Assembly: GCF_004362215.1 (NCBI RefSeq)
Contig: NZ_SNWR01000001.1
Span: 1,426,001-1,490,000 of the forward strand
Direction: 5' to 3'
DNA: 64,000 nt
Origin: Paractinoplanes brasiliensis
Lineage (GTDB): Bacteria > Actinomycetota > Actinomycetes > Mycobacteriales > Micromonosporaceae
In this document: piece by piece, positions 29,520 to 37,757 of the stretch
Layout of the letters: every line of letters begins with the position of its first letter
Numbering within the stretch: position 1 is the stretch's first letter
Notes under the pieces: generated by a model
What the model was told of the DNA's origin: nothing
What the model saw: the letters and a program-made list of their open reading frames with translations, nothing else
The model's database searches: none
Translations under genes and position numbers: made by a program

Positions 29520-30473
29520 ATGACCGGGGTGAGGTTCCTGCCGTTGCGCCCTCTGGCCCTGGCGTCCCTGGTCGCCAACATCGCGCTGATCGTCACCGGT
29601 GCGGCGGTCCGCCTGACCGGCTCCGGTCTGGGCTGCCCGACCTGGCCCCGGTGCACCGACGAGTCGTACACGACCACCGCCGAGATGGGCGTGCACGGGG
29701 TCATCGAGTTCGGCAACCGGCTCCTCACGTTCGCGCTCGGGATCATCGCCGTGGCTTGCGTGGTCGCCGCCCTGCTGGAACGCCCCCGCCGCCGCTCCCG
29801 GGTGCTGCTGAGCGTCGCCGTGCTGTTCTACATCCCGCTGCAGGCCGTGATCGGCGGCATCACGGTGCTGACCAACCTCAACCCGTGGGTGGTCGGCCTG
29901 CACTTCCTGGTCTCGATCGTCATCATTGCCTTCGCGTACGCGTTGTGGCGGCGCAGCGCCGAGGGCGACGGCCCGCCCGTCCCGCTGGTGCCCCGCCCCG
30001 TCAACCACCTCGCGTGGGTCCTGACAGCGGCCTCGGCGGCGGTGATCGCCCTCGGCGTGGTGGTGACCGGCAGCGGCCCGCACGCCGGCGACCTCGACGC
30101 CAAGCGCAACGGCCTCGACCCGGCCACGGCCTCCCAGGCCCACGCCGACGTGGTGTTTCTACTGATCGGCCTCACGGTCGCCCTGATCTTCGCGCTGCGG
30201 GCGATCCAGGCCCCCTCAACCACCGTACGGGCGGCGATCGTCCTGCTGGTCGTCGAGCTGGCCCAGGGGCTGATCGGCTTCGTCCAGTACTTCACCCACC
30301 TGCCCGTCGTGCTGGTCGGCATCCACATGCTCGGCTCCGCCCTGGTCTGGACGTCCACGCTCGCGGTCGTGTGGTCGCTGCGCTCCCGCCCCCTGGAGCC
30401 GGCCACACCCGCGGCCCAGCCCGCCGTGCCCTTGCCCACGGCCGCCGAAGAGCCGATCGCCACCTCGCGCTGA
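29520..30473 (+). CDS. ctaA: Heme A synthase (COX15/CtaA)
   Basis: 317 residues, eight hydrophobic segments. Conserved RLTGSGLGCPTWPRC (disulfide cysteines), HGVIEFGNRLLT (heme ligand His and EFxNR), VVGLHFLVS, ASQAHADVVF and LVGIHMLGSALVWT. It oxidises heme O to heme A for cytochrome c oxidase. Divergent from sufR with 107 bp between; ctaB lies 2.7 kb away. Confidence 0.95.
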   Translation: MTGVRFLPLRPLALASLVANIALIVTGAAVRLTGSGLGCPTWPRCTDESYTTTAEMGVHGVIEFGNRLLTFALGIIAVACVVAALLERPRRRSRVLLSVAVLFYIPLQAVIGGITVLTNLNPWVVGLHFLVSIVIIAFAYALWRRSAEGDGPPVPLVPRPVNHLAWVLTAASAAVIALGVVVTGSGPHAGDLDAKRNGLDPATASQAHADVVFLLIGLTVALIFALRAIQAPSTTVRAAIVLLVVELAQGLIGFVQYFTHLPVVLVGIHMLGSALVWTSTLAVVWSLRSRPLEPATPAAQPAVPLPTAAEEPIATSR

Positions 30474-30520
30474 ACCGCTGCTTCCCGCCCCACGCAGCCG
30501 CCGCCCCTCGACCCGGCTCA

Positions 30521-30681
30521 CTGTCCACAGCGCCGGGAAATGCGTCGCCCGCCCCCGGCACGTCGGCCCTCTTCCCGGCACCCCCGATGCGACTGGCCCA
30601 CTGACATCTCGCTGACCGGTCAAACGCTCTGACCTGCACCTCCGTCGATGCCGCCTGTGGATAACCGCGTGTCGTCCACAG
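30521..30681. repeat. Cluster of three DnaA-box-like sites
   Basis: CTGTCCACA at 30521-30529, TGTGGATAA at 30656-30664 (reverse of TTATCCACA, a perfect consensus box) and TCGTCCACA at 30673-30681. The latter two form a CTGTGGA/TCCACAG inverted pair. No dnaA, dnaN or gyrase genes are near, so this is not oriC; a titration or regulatory role is possible. Confidence 0.4.
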
Positions 30682-30966
30682 AGGGCAACATCGGTCCGCC
30701 GTTGATCGGTTCGCTTCGGCACGCTGTTCGCATGGCACACGAAAGCTCCATTGATCGCAGCAGCCGCGACGGAAACCGGCTTCCCCGAGCGCCCACTCGT
30801 TCTCGCCCCGAGGCGCGCGCGGCACCGGGCCGATCCGCTCGCCCGGTCGCCGCCTGACCGCTTCCTGCGCGGCCGGCCACTACCAGCCACCGCTCAGCGG
30901 CCGGCCGACGCTCGGCCGGCCGCTGAGACTCCGGCGAGCCGCCAAGACCAGGCAAGCCGCTGAGAC

Positions 30967-31028
30967 TCGGCAGGGCTGCCGATCCCGGGTCCCGTCAACC
31001 CCGGATCGACTCCCGCGAGCCCTGCCGA
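30967..31028. repeat. 62-bp nested inverted repeat
   Basis: TCGGCAGGGCT (30967-30977) pairs perfectly with AGCCCTGCCGA (31018-31028); inside, CGATCCCGGG (30980-30989) pairs nearly perfectly with CCCCGGATCG (30999-31008). It lacks a T-tract, so it is not a standard terminator. It could be a structured RNA or a protein site. Confidence 0.5.
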
Positions 31029-31461
31029 CCGGGTGGCGCCCGCCTCGAGCCGAAGGCACCCGGCAATCACCGATCGGCTCGGCGGGCGTCACCCGCCCGT
31101 CCCGGCGCACCCCATGGCGTCGAGGCCGCCACGCCACGTCGCCATGGCCGCGCGGGCCTCCGCCAGGGCGCCGCCGCGCCGGGATTCCGAGGAAAGCACA
31201 CAGCAGAGAGAAGGTGGGCCTAAGGAGAACTCATCGACGCGGGCGGCCGCAATCCTGTGTCCCTGCCGCGGTCGCCCGTCACCCAGGCGCGGGTGGTGGC
31301 TTCTCTCTCTCCGGCCACCACCCGCCGCCGGACGCGTCGAGGCCGGGACCGCGGAAGCTCGGCCCTCCCGTTGCTCAGCCGGCCAAGGCCACACGGTCGC
31401 CGCAGGCACACGCGCTCAGAGGCGGATGGCCGCTCGGGTCCGCGCGGCCACCATGGTGGGG

Positions 31462-32361
31462 TCAGAGGCGGATGGTGATGGCGTCGGAGAGGCGCTGGGC
31501 CGCGCCGTCGGACTCGCGGAGGAAGAGGCTGGGCTCGGTCAGTTCGAGTTCGACCAGGAGCGGGTCGCCGCCGGGGCCTGGAATCAGGTCGACCCGGGCG
31601 TAGAGCAGGCGCTCGGGGCCGCCGGGGACGTGGGTGAGCACGCGTTCGGCGGTGTGCCGTTCGGCCGGGGTCGGCGTGCGGGGGTCGATCGTCTCGCTGC
31701 CGGGCTTGATGGTGCCGTCGTCGGGGCCGGTGAGCATCGGACCCTTGCGGACGGCGTGGCTGAACGTCAGGGCGCCGGTCGCGTCGGGCAGGCAGATGAG
31801 CGCGGTCTCGCCGAACTCGTCGACCGCGGACAGGTAGGGCTGCACCATGGCGGTGCGACCGGCGGCCGTCAGGCGGGCCACGTGGGCCTCCGCCAGGGCC
31901 CGCTGGCCGGGCAGGCGGTAGCGGCCGGTGTCCTGGCTGGCCGCGCTGACCGTGGGTTTGACGACCCACTCGCCCTCGGTGGGCGGGGTCCACTGCCGGC
32001 CGGGGGCCACGAACTCGGTCGGGGTCACCGGCAGGCCGGCGCCGGCGAGTTCGCCGAGGTAGCGCTTGTCGGTGTTCCACTCGAGGACGTCGGCCGGGTT
32101 GAGCAGCCGGGGAACGCTGTGCGCCCAGGCGATGAACTGTTCCCGGCGGGGCACGTAGTCCCACGGTGAGCGGATCACGGCCAGGTCGTAGGAGCCCCAG
32201 TCGGCGGTGGCGTCGTCCCAGCGGACGGCCTCCGCCTCGACGCCGCGCTGCCGTAGGAGGTCGCGCAGGTCCTGGTCGTCCTGGTAGAGGTCCGGGAAGA
32301 GGTCGCAGGTAACGAGAGCGACCCGGGAGTGATCCCGGGTCGCTGGGGGTCGGGGGGTCAC
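31462..32361 (-). CDS. ATP-grasp domain protein (RimK/glutathione synthetase-like)
   Basis: 299 residues. N-terminal ALVTCDLFPDLYQDDQDLRDLLRQRG, then EWNTDKRYLGELAGAGLPVTPTEFV, EWVVKPTVSAASQDTGRY (ATP-binding Lys), MVQPYLSAVDEFGETALICL and the metal-binding DLIPGPGGDPLLVELELTEPSLFL (DxxxxxxGxxxxxExE). Enzymes of this fold join a carboxylate to an amine with ATP; substrates are unknown. GTG 32361 starts one base after the stop of the small gene upstream, so the two are likely cotranscribed. Confidence 0.85.
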   Translation of the reverse strand: MTPRPPATRDHSRVALVTCDLFPDLYQDDQDLRDLLRQRGVEAEAVRWDDATADWGSYDLAVIRSPWDYVPRREQFIAWAHSVPRLLNPADVLEWNTDKRYLGELAGAGLPVTPTEFVAPGRQWTPPTEGEWVVKPTVSAASQDTGRYRLPGQRALAEAHVARLTAAGRTAMVQPYLSAVDEFGETALICLPDATGALTFSHAVRKGPMLTGPDDGTIKPGSETIDPRTPTPAERHTAERVLTHVPGGPERLLYARVDLIPGPGGDPLLVELELTEPSLFLRESDGAAQRLSDAITIRL

Positions 32362-32362
32362 A

Positions 32363-32656
32363 TCAGCGGGCCATGCTCCGGCGCGACATCGAGCGCCAGA
32401 GGTCGTTGCTGGGGCGCATCTGCTCCATGAGCTCGCGCTCCCACTCGTTCTCGACCTCGACGCCGGCGCTCTCACACGCCTTGCGGGCAACCATGGTGTC
32501 GTCGGCGAACTGGTCGGACCACTCGCCGTCGTGGCCGACGAGGACGATGCGGGCACCACGCTTGCCGACGTACTCGATGACCGCCTTGGCGCCCCCGTGG
32601 CCGGCGGCGAAGGACTTGATCCCCGCGGTCAGTGTCGTATCGGAACCTTGAGCCAT
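32363..32656 (-). CDS. Small hypothetical protein
   Basis: 97 residues from ATG 32656 (GTG 32674 is possible): MAQGSDTTLTAGIKSFAAGHGGAKAVIEYVGKRGARIVLVGHDGEWSDQFADDTMVARKACESAGVEVENEWERELMEQM. An alpha/beta protein with no motif I recognise. GTG 32361 of the ATP-grasp gene follows its stop by one base, suggesting a shared function. Confidence 0.75.
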   Translation of the reverse strand: MAQGSDTTLTAGIKSFAAGHGGAKAVIEYVGKRGARIVLVGHDGEWSDQFADDTMVARKACESAGVEVENEWERELMEQMRPSNDLWRSMSRRSMAR

Positions 32657-33176
32657 GACGGGAAGAGTAAGCACGCCGGTGCCGTGGGCAAGTACCTCGA
32701 CAGGCCATTTGTGAGACGAATTACCTGCGGTTTAACCTTTGAGCGCATCGGTATATGGCGACATATCCGATTCGTGAACATCAACGAATTTCCGTCGATC
32801 GAGTGACGGACAGTAACCAGCAATCGGACATTGTTGGTCACCTTGTGCGACACCCGTAACCGACGGCCGACATAGATGAGAAGGCGCTGAGAACCGGCGC
32901 CGGCCCGGCTGCGACGAGGCCCTGGACACCGGTTCAGAAGGCGCGAATCCCGGCACAGCGCACAGGACGCACGGAAGGGGACGCCGAGCATGGAACACGC
33001 TCGGGCGCGCATCGTCCGGAGAGCCGCCCGACTCACCCGGTCCGCAGATCACGCCGACGCCGAGCGTGGCCGGGCCCGAAACGGCGGCGACCGGGGGTGG
33101 GAAGCGGGCCGGCCGGAAACAGCGGCGCGCCCGGCACCGCGGAGAGCGGGCGGGCGCGCGAGGCCGTGCCGGAGGG
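32657..33176. other. Gene-free region between the small hypothetical gene and ctaB
   Basis: 520 bp with lower GC near 32700-32870 than its surroundings, consistent with promoter DNA. A 64-codon Arg-rich frame at 32990-33184 has GGAAGGGGA before its ATG but overlaps the ctaB 3' end and looks non-coding. Nothing else is recognisable. Confidence 0.5.
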
Positions 33177-34136
33177 TCAGATGAGGGCGTCCACCGCGAC
33201 CGCGATGAACAGGATGGTCAGATAGGTGATGGACCAGTGGAACAGCCGCATCGGCTTGGCCGGCTGCCCGGCCGAGGTGCGACGGGCCAGCAGCACCGCC
33301 TCGGCCAGGAAGGCCGCACCGGTCAGGACGGCGGCCACGCCGTAGATCCAGCCCAGGCCCAGCGGCCAGGCGACGAGCGAGGACGCCACGGTGAGCACTG
33401 TGTAGAGCAGGATCTCGAAGTTGACCCGGCCCACCGAGCGGACGACCGGCAGCATCGGCACGCCGGCCCGCGCATAGTCGTCCTTGTACTTGATGGCGAG
33501 CGCGTAGAAGTGCGGCATCTGCCAAAAGAAAACAACCGCAAAAAGCGCCCATCCCAGCGGGGCCACGGTGCCGGTCACGGCCGCCCAGCCGATGATCACG
33601 GGGGCCGACCCGCAGATGCCGCCCCAGAACGTGTTGGCCGGGGTGCGGCGCTTGAGCCAGAGCGTGTAGACGACGTCGTAGTAGAAGATGGCTCCGGCCG
33701 TCAGCGCCGTGGCCAGCCAGTTCGTGAAGACCGCCATCAACGCGACCGAGATCACGGCGAGGGTCAGCCCGAAGACGAGCACCGACCTCGGGGTGACCGT
33801 GTTGGCCGGCAGCGGCCGCCGCTTGGTGCGCCGCATGACCTGGTCGATGTCGCGGTCGATGTAGCAGTTGAGCGCGCTCGCGGCGCCGCCCGCCATCGCC
33901 CCGCCGATCAGCACCACGGCGAGTGTGCGCAGGTCAGGCCACCCGCCGGCGGCCACCATCATGGCCGGGACGGTCGTCACCAGCAGGAGCTCGACGATTT
34001 GCGGCTTGCACAGCGCCAGGTAGGCGCGGAACAGGGTTACGACATCGCGACGCGTCTCGGGGACAGCCGCGTCCGCGGCCTCCTCAGGAACGCCGGGCGC
34101 CCGTCCTGCGACGGAACGCTCGGTGATCATGCTCAC
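33177..34136 (-). CDS. ctaB: Protoheme IX farnesyltransferase (heme O synthase)
   Basis: 319 residues, about eight to nine hydrophobic segments. The prenyltransferase motif ALNCYIDRDIDQVMRRTKRRPLP (NxxxDxxxD) and YYDVVYTLWLKRRTPANTFWGG are clear. It adds farnesyl to heme B for CtaA. GTG 34136 is chosen because GGAAGG lies nine bases upstream. Divergent from tkt, as is usual in actinobacteria. Confidence 0.96.
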   Translation of the reverse strand: MSMITERSVAGRAPGVPEEAADAAVPETRRDVVTLFRAYLALCKPQIVELLLVTTVPAMMVAAGGWPDLRTLAVVLIGGAMAGGAASALNCYIDRDIDQVMRRTKRRPLPANTVTPRSVLVFGLTLAVISVALMAVFTNWLATALTAGAIFYYDVVYTLWLKRRTPANTFWGGICGSAPVIIGWAAVTGTVAPLGWALFAVVFFWQMPHFYALAIKYKDDYARAGVPMLPVVRSVGRVNFEILLYTVLTVASSLVAWPLGLGWIYGVAAVLTGAAFLAEAVLLARRTSAGQPAKPMRLFHWSITYLTILFIAVAVDALI

Positions 34137-34393
34137 GGACTGCCACCTTCCGGCTTCGGCACTAGCCAACTCGCGACCCTGGCCGGCGCCAGCCGGCGGC
34201 ACGCCGGGACAGCCTACGCTCAGCCATCTGCGCTGCTCTGGCCACCCTTGCCGGGTGCAGGCCGTCACACGTCGTGTGTCCGCTCTCAGCGTATGGGCCT
34301 CGGGCGTTCCCCCGGCGCGGGTTTAGCGCAAGTGGATAGGGTCAAGCTCAAAAGAGGTTCTACCGAAACCATGCCCCGAGGAGCACAACCGAC

Positions 34394-36526
34394 GTGGCTG
34401 CCACTGATCCTGCTCTCAATTGGTCCGACCTAGACCGCAAAGCGGTGGACACCGTCCGGGTCCTGGCCATGGATGCCGTCGAGAAGTCCGGCAACGGCCA
34501 TCCCGGCACGGCGATGAGCCTCGCCCCCGCCGCTTACCTGCTGTTCAACCGGGTCATGAGGCACGACCCGACCGATCCGCACTGGGCCGGGCGCGACCGC
34601 TTCGTGCTCTCCTGTGGTCACTCCAGCCTCACGCTCTACATTCAGCTGTACCTGAACGGCTTCGGCCTGGCGCTGGACGATCTGGCCTCGCTGCGCCAGT
34701 GGGACTCGCTGACCCCCGGCCACCCGGAGTACGGCCACACCCCCGGCGTCGAGGTCACGACCGGCCCCCTCGGCCAGGGCATCGGCAACGCGGTGGGCAT
34801 GGCGATGGCCGCCCGCCGCGAGCGCGGCCTGTTCGACCCCGAGCCCAAGCCCGGTGACTCCCTGTTCGACCACCACGTCTACGTGCTGTGCTCGGACGGC
34901 GACGTCGAGGAGGGCGTCAGCCACGAGTCGAGCGCCATCGCCGGCGTGCAGAAGCTCGGCAACCTCACGGTGATCTACGACGACAACGAGATCTCCATCG
35001 AGGACGACACCCGCATCGCCAAGAACGAGGACGTCGGCGCGCGCTACGCGGCGTACGGCTGGGATGTGCGCCACGTCGACTGGCGCAAGGGCGATCCGTC
35101 GAAGGGCAGCGAGTACCACGAGGACGTCGAGGCGCTGTACGCGGCGATCGAGGCCGGCAAGAAGGTCACCGACAAGCCGACGTTCATCGTCCTGCGCACG
35201 ATCATCGGCTGGCCCGCGCCGAACAAGCAGAACACCGGCAAGATCCACGGTTCCGCGCTGGGCGCCGACGAGGTGGCCGCGACCAAGGAGATCCTCGGCT
35301 TCGACGTGAACGAGACGTTCGCGGTGGCCGGGGACGTGCTGGCGCACACCCGCAAGGTCGTCGAGCGCGGCCAGGCCGCCCACGCCGAGTGGAACACCCG
35401 GTTCGAGTCCTGGGCCAAGAGCAACCCGGAGCGCCGGGAGCTGTTCGACCGGCTCACCAAGGGCGAGCTGCCCCAGGGCTGGGAGAAGTCGCTGCCCGAG
35501 TTCCCGGCCGACCCCAAGGGCCTGGCCACCCGGGCCGCGTCCGGCAAGGTCCTCGAGGCGCTGGCGCCGGTGCTGCCCGAGCTGTGGGGCGGCTCGGCCG
35601 ACCTCGCCGAGAGCAACAACACCACCATGAAGGGCGAGCCGTCCTTCATCCCCGCCGAGTACGCGACCAAGGCCTTCCCCGGCAACGAGTACGGCCGCAC
35701 GCTGCACTTCGGCATCCGCGAGCACGGCATGGGCTCGATCCTCAACGGCATCACCGCGAACGGAAAGACCCGCCCGTACGGGGGAACGTTCCTGGTCTTC
35801 AGCGACTACATGCGCGGCGCCGTCCGCCTGTCGGCGCTGATGAAGCTGCCGGTCATCTACGTGTGGACGCACGACTCGATCGGCCTCGGCGAGGACGGCC
35901 CGACCCACCAGCCGATCGAGACGCTGTCGGCGCTGCGGGCCATCGTCGGCCTCGACGTGGTGCGCCCGGCCGACGCCAACGAGACCGCGTACGCCTGGCG
36001 CGGCGCCCTCGAGCACAAGGACCGCCCGACCGGCCTGGCCCTGTCCCGGCAGAACCTGCCGACGATCGACCGCAGCAAGTACGCGTCGGCCGAGGGCACG
36101 CTCAAGGGCGGCTACATCCTCTCCGAGGCGTCCGGCGGCGAGCCCAAGGTGATCCTGATCGGCACCGGCTCCGAGGTGCAGTACTGCCTGTCCGCGCAGG
36201 AGCGCCTCGAGGCCGAGGGCACACCCACCCGCGTGGTATCGATGCCGTGCCTCGAATGGTTCTACGAGCAGGACACCGCGTACCAGCAGCAGGTTCTGCC
36301 GCGCGGCGTCAAGGCCCGGGTGACGGTGGAGGCCGGCATCCGGCAGAGCTGGGACAGGATCCTGGGCGAGGCCGGCGAGCCGGTGAGCATCGAGCACTAC
36401 GGCGCCAGCGCCCCCGCCAAGATCCTCTTCGAGCAGTTCGGGTTCACCGCGGACAACGTGGTGGCCAAGGCCAACGCCGCCCTGGCCAAGGTCGGCGAGA
36501 TCACCGGTCACACGACCGGCAACTGA
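34394..36526 (+). CDS. tkt: Transketolase
   Basis: 710 residues. Thiamine diphosphate site GDVEEGVSHESSAIAG...NLTVIYDDNEISIEDD, substrate histidines (GNGHPGTAMS, KIHGSALG), catalytic Glu in FGIREHGMGSI, and TFLVFSDYMRGAVRLSAL. It transfers two-carbon units in the pentose phosphate pathway. GTG 34394 follows GAGGAG by ten bases. tal follows 10 bp after its stop. Confidence 0.97.
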   Translation: MAATDPALNWSDLDRKAVDTVRVLAMDAVEKSGNGHPGTAMSLAPAAYLLFNRVMRHDPTDPHWAGRDRFVLSCGHSSLTLYIQLYLNGFGLALDDLASLRQWDSLTPGHPEYGHTPGVEVTTGPLGQGIGNAVGMAMAARRERGLFDPEPKPGDSLFDHHVYVLCSDGDVEEGVSHESSAIAGVQKLGNLTVIYDDNEISIEDDTRIAKNEDVGARYAAYGWDVRHVDWRKGDPSKGSEYHEDVEALYAAIEAGKKVTDKPTFIVLRTIIGWPAPNKQNTGKIHGSALGADEVAATKEILGFDVNETFAVAGDVLAHTRKVVERGQAAHAEWNTRFESWAKSNPERRELFDRLTKGELPQGWEKSLPEFPADPKGLATRAASGKVLEALAPVLPELWGGSADLAESNNTTMKGEPSFIPAEYATKAFPGNEYGRTLHFGIREHGMGSILNGITANGKTRPYGGTFLVFSDYMRGAVRLSALMKLPVIYVWTHDSIGLGEDGPTHQPIETLSALRAIVGLDVVRPADANETAYAWRGALEHKDRPTGLALSRQNLPTIDRSKYASAEGTLKGGYILSEASGGEPKVILIGTGSEVQYCLSAQERLEAEGTPTRVVSMPCLEWFYEQDTAYQQQVLPRGVKARVTVEAGIRQSWDRILGEAGEPVSIEHYGASAPAKILFEQFGFTADNVVAKANAALAKVGEITGHTTGN

Positions 36527-36536
36527 GGAGATACCA

Positions 36537-37673
36537 ATGACCGACAGGCTTGGTGAGCTCTCCGCCGCTGGTGTGGCGGTGTGGCTCGACGACCTCTCCC
36601 GTCCCCGGCTCACCACCGGCGGGCTCAAGAAGCTGCTCGACGAGCAGCACGTGGTCGGGGTGACCACCAATCCGAGCATCTTCCAGAAGGCGCTGTCCGA
36701 CGCCGACGCGTACGACGAGCAGCTCAAGGACCTGGCTCGGCAGGGTGTCACGGTCGAGGAGGCCGTACGCCTGATGACCGGGCGCGACGTGCGCGACGCG
36801 TGTGACGTCGAGCGCCCGGCCTACGACGCCTCCAACGGCGTCGACGGCCGGGTGTCCATCGAGGTCGACCCCCGCAAGGCCCACGAGACCGAGAGCACCG
36901 TGGCCGAGGCCAAGACGCTCTGGTGGCTCGTCGACCGCGAGAACCTGTTCATCAAGATCCCGGCGACCCTGGCCGGCCTGCCGGCGATCACCCAGGTGCT
37001 CGCCGCGGGCATCAGCGTCAACGTGACCCTGATCTTCTCGAACGAGCGCTACCGCCAGGTGATAGACGCGTTCCTCGCCGGCATCGAACAGGCCAAGGCC
37101 AACGGCCACGACATCACCAAGATCGGCTCGGTGGCGTCGTTCTTCGTCTCCCGCGTGGACACCGAGATCGACAAGCGCCTCGACAAGATCGGCAGCGACG
37201 AGGCCAAGGCGCTCAAGGGCAAGGCGGCCATCGCCAACGCCCAGCTCGCCTACGAGGCGTACGAGGAGGTCTTCTCCACCGACCGGTGGAAGGCCCTCGA
37301 GGCCGCCGGCGCCCACCCGCAGCGGCCGCTGTGGGCGTCCACCTCCACCAAGAACCCGGAGTACAAGGACACCATCTACGTCGAGGAGCTGGTGGCCCCG
37401 GGCACGGTCAACACCATGCCGGAGGCCGTGATCCACGCGTTCGCCGACCACGGCGAGGTCCGCACCGACGCGGTGACCGGCTCGTACGACGCCGCCCGCA
37501 AGGTCTTCGCCGACCTCGAGCGCGTCGGCGTCGACCTGCCGGACGTCTTCAAGGTGCTTGAGGACGAGGGTGTCGACAAGTTCGAGGCCAGCTGGAAAGA
37601 ACTGCTCGAGGGCGTCGACAAGTCGCTGAGGGCGGCGGCCGAGGGCTCGAGCAGCCCGAGCGACGCGGCCTGA
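36537..37673 (+). CDS. tal: Transaldolase
   Basis: 378 residues. TTNPSIFQKAL, NVTLIFSNERYRQVIDAFLAG, SVASFFVSRVDTEIDKRL and RPLWASTSTKNPEYKDTIYVEELVAPGTVNTMPEAVI; the Schiff-base lysine is in the WASTSTKNP segment. It transfers dihydroxyacetone units. GAGGAG precedes ATG 36537. A hairpin follows. Confidence 0.97.
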   Translation: MTDRLGELSAAGVAVWLDDLSRPRLTTGGLKKLLDEQHVVGVTTNPSIFQKALSDADAYDEQLKDLARQGVTVEEAVRLMTGRDVRDACDVERPAYDASNGVDGRVSIEVDPRKAHETESTVAEAKTLWWLVDRENLFIKIPATLAGLPAITQVLAAGISVNVTLIFSNERYRQVIDAFLAGIEQAKANGHDITKIGSVASFFVSRVDTEIDKRLDKIGSDEAKALKGKAAIANAQLAYEAYEEVFSTDRWKALEAAGAHPQRPLWASTSTKNPEYKDTIYVEELVAPGTVNTMPEAVIHAFADHGEVRTDAVTGSYDAARKVFADLERVGVDLPDVFKVLEDEGVDKFEASWKELLEGVDKSLRAAAEGSSSPSDAA

Positions 37674-37680
37674 CGACACC

Positions 37681-37711
37681 GAAGGGGACTTGCGAAACGC
37701 GAGTCCCCTTC
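37681..37711 (+). terminator. Hairpin terminator after tal
   Basis: GAAGGGGACT (37681-37690) pairs perfectly with AGTCCCCTTC (37702-37711), with an inner GCG-AAA-CGC cap. There is no long T-tract. It separates tkt-tal from zwf-opcA-pgl, so part of transcription may stop here. Confidence 0.7.
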
Positions 37712-37757
37712 GTCGTCTCCCTGCTAAGACACTTGCTTGACACCGAAAACTGGCAGG

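Larger units (their letters stand above)
30474..31461. other. Gene-free kilobase with DnaA-box-like sites and a long inverted repeat
   Basis: 988 bp between ctaA and the ATP-grasp gene without a convincing gene in any frame; frames present are Arg/Pro-rich and lack ribosome sites. It contains three DnaA-box-like nonamers (30521, 30656, 30673) and an inverted repeat at 30967-31028, listed separately, plus a TCAGAGGCGGATGG direct repeat at 31416 and 31462, the second copy at the stop of the ATP-grasp gene. Confidence 0.6.

Noticed and set aside
30521..30681. Chromosomal replication origin
   Set aside because: Only three boxes and no dnaA, dnaN, recF or gyr genes nearby.
32990..33184. 64-codon frame with an upstream purine-rich tract
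   Set aside because: Mostly Arg/Ala/Gly, no homology, runs into the ctaB 3' end; probably not a gene.
34377..34433. Short frame MPRGAQPTW... overlapping the tkt start
   Set aside because: Twenty codons without its own ribosome site; the tkt GTG start with GAGGAG explains the region.
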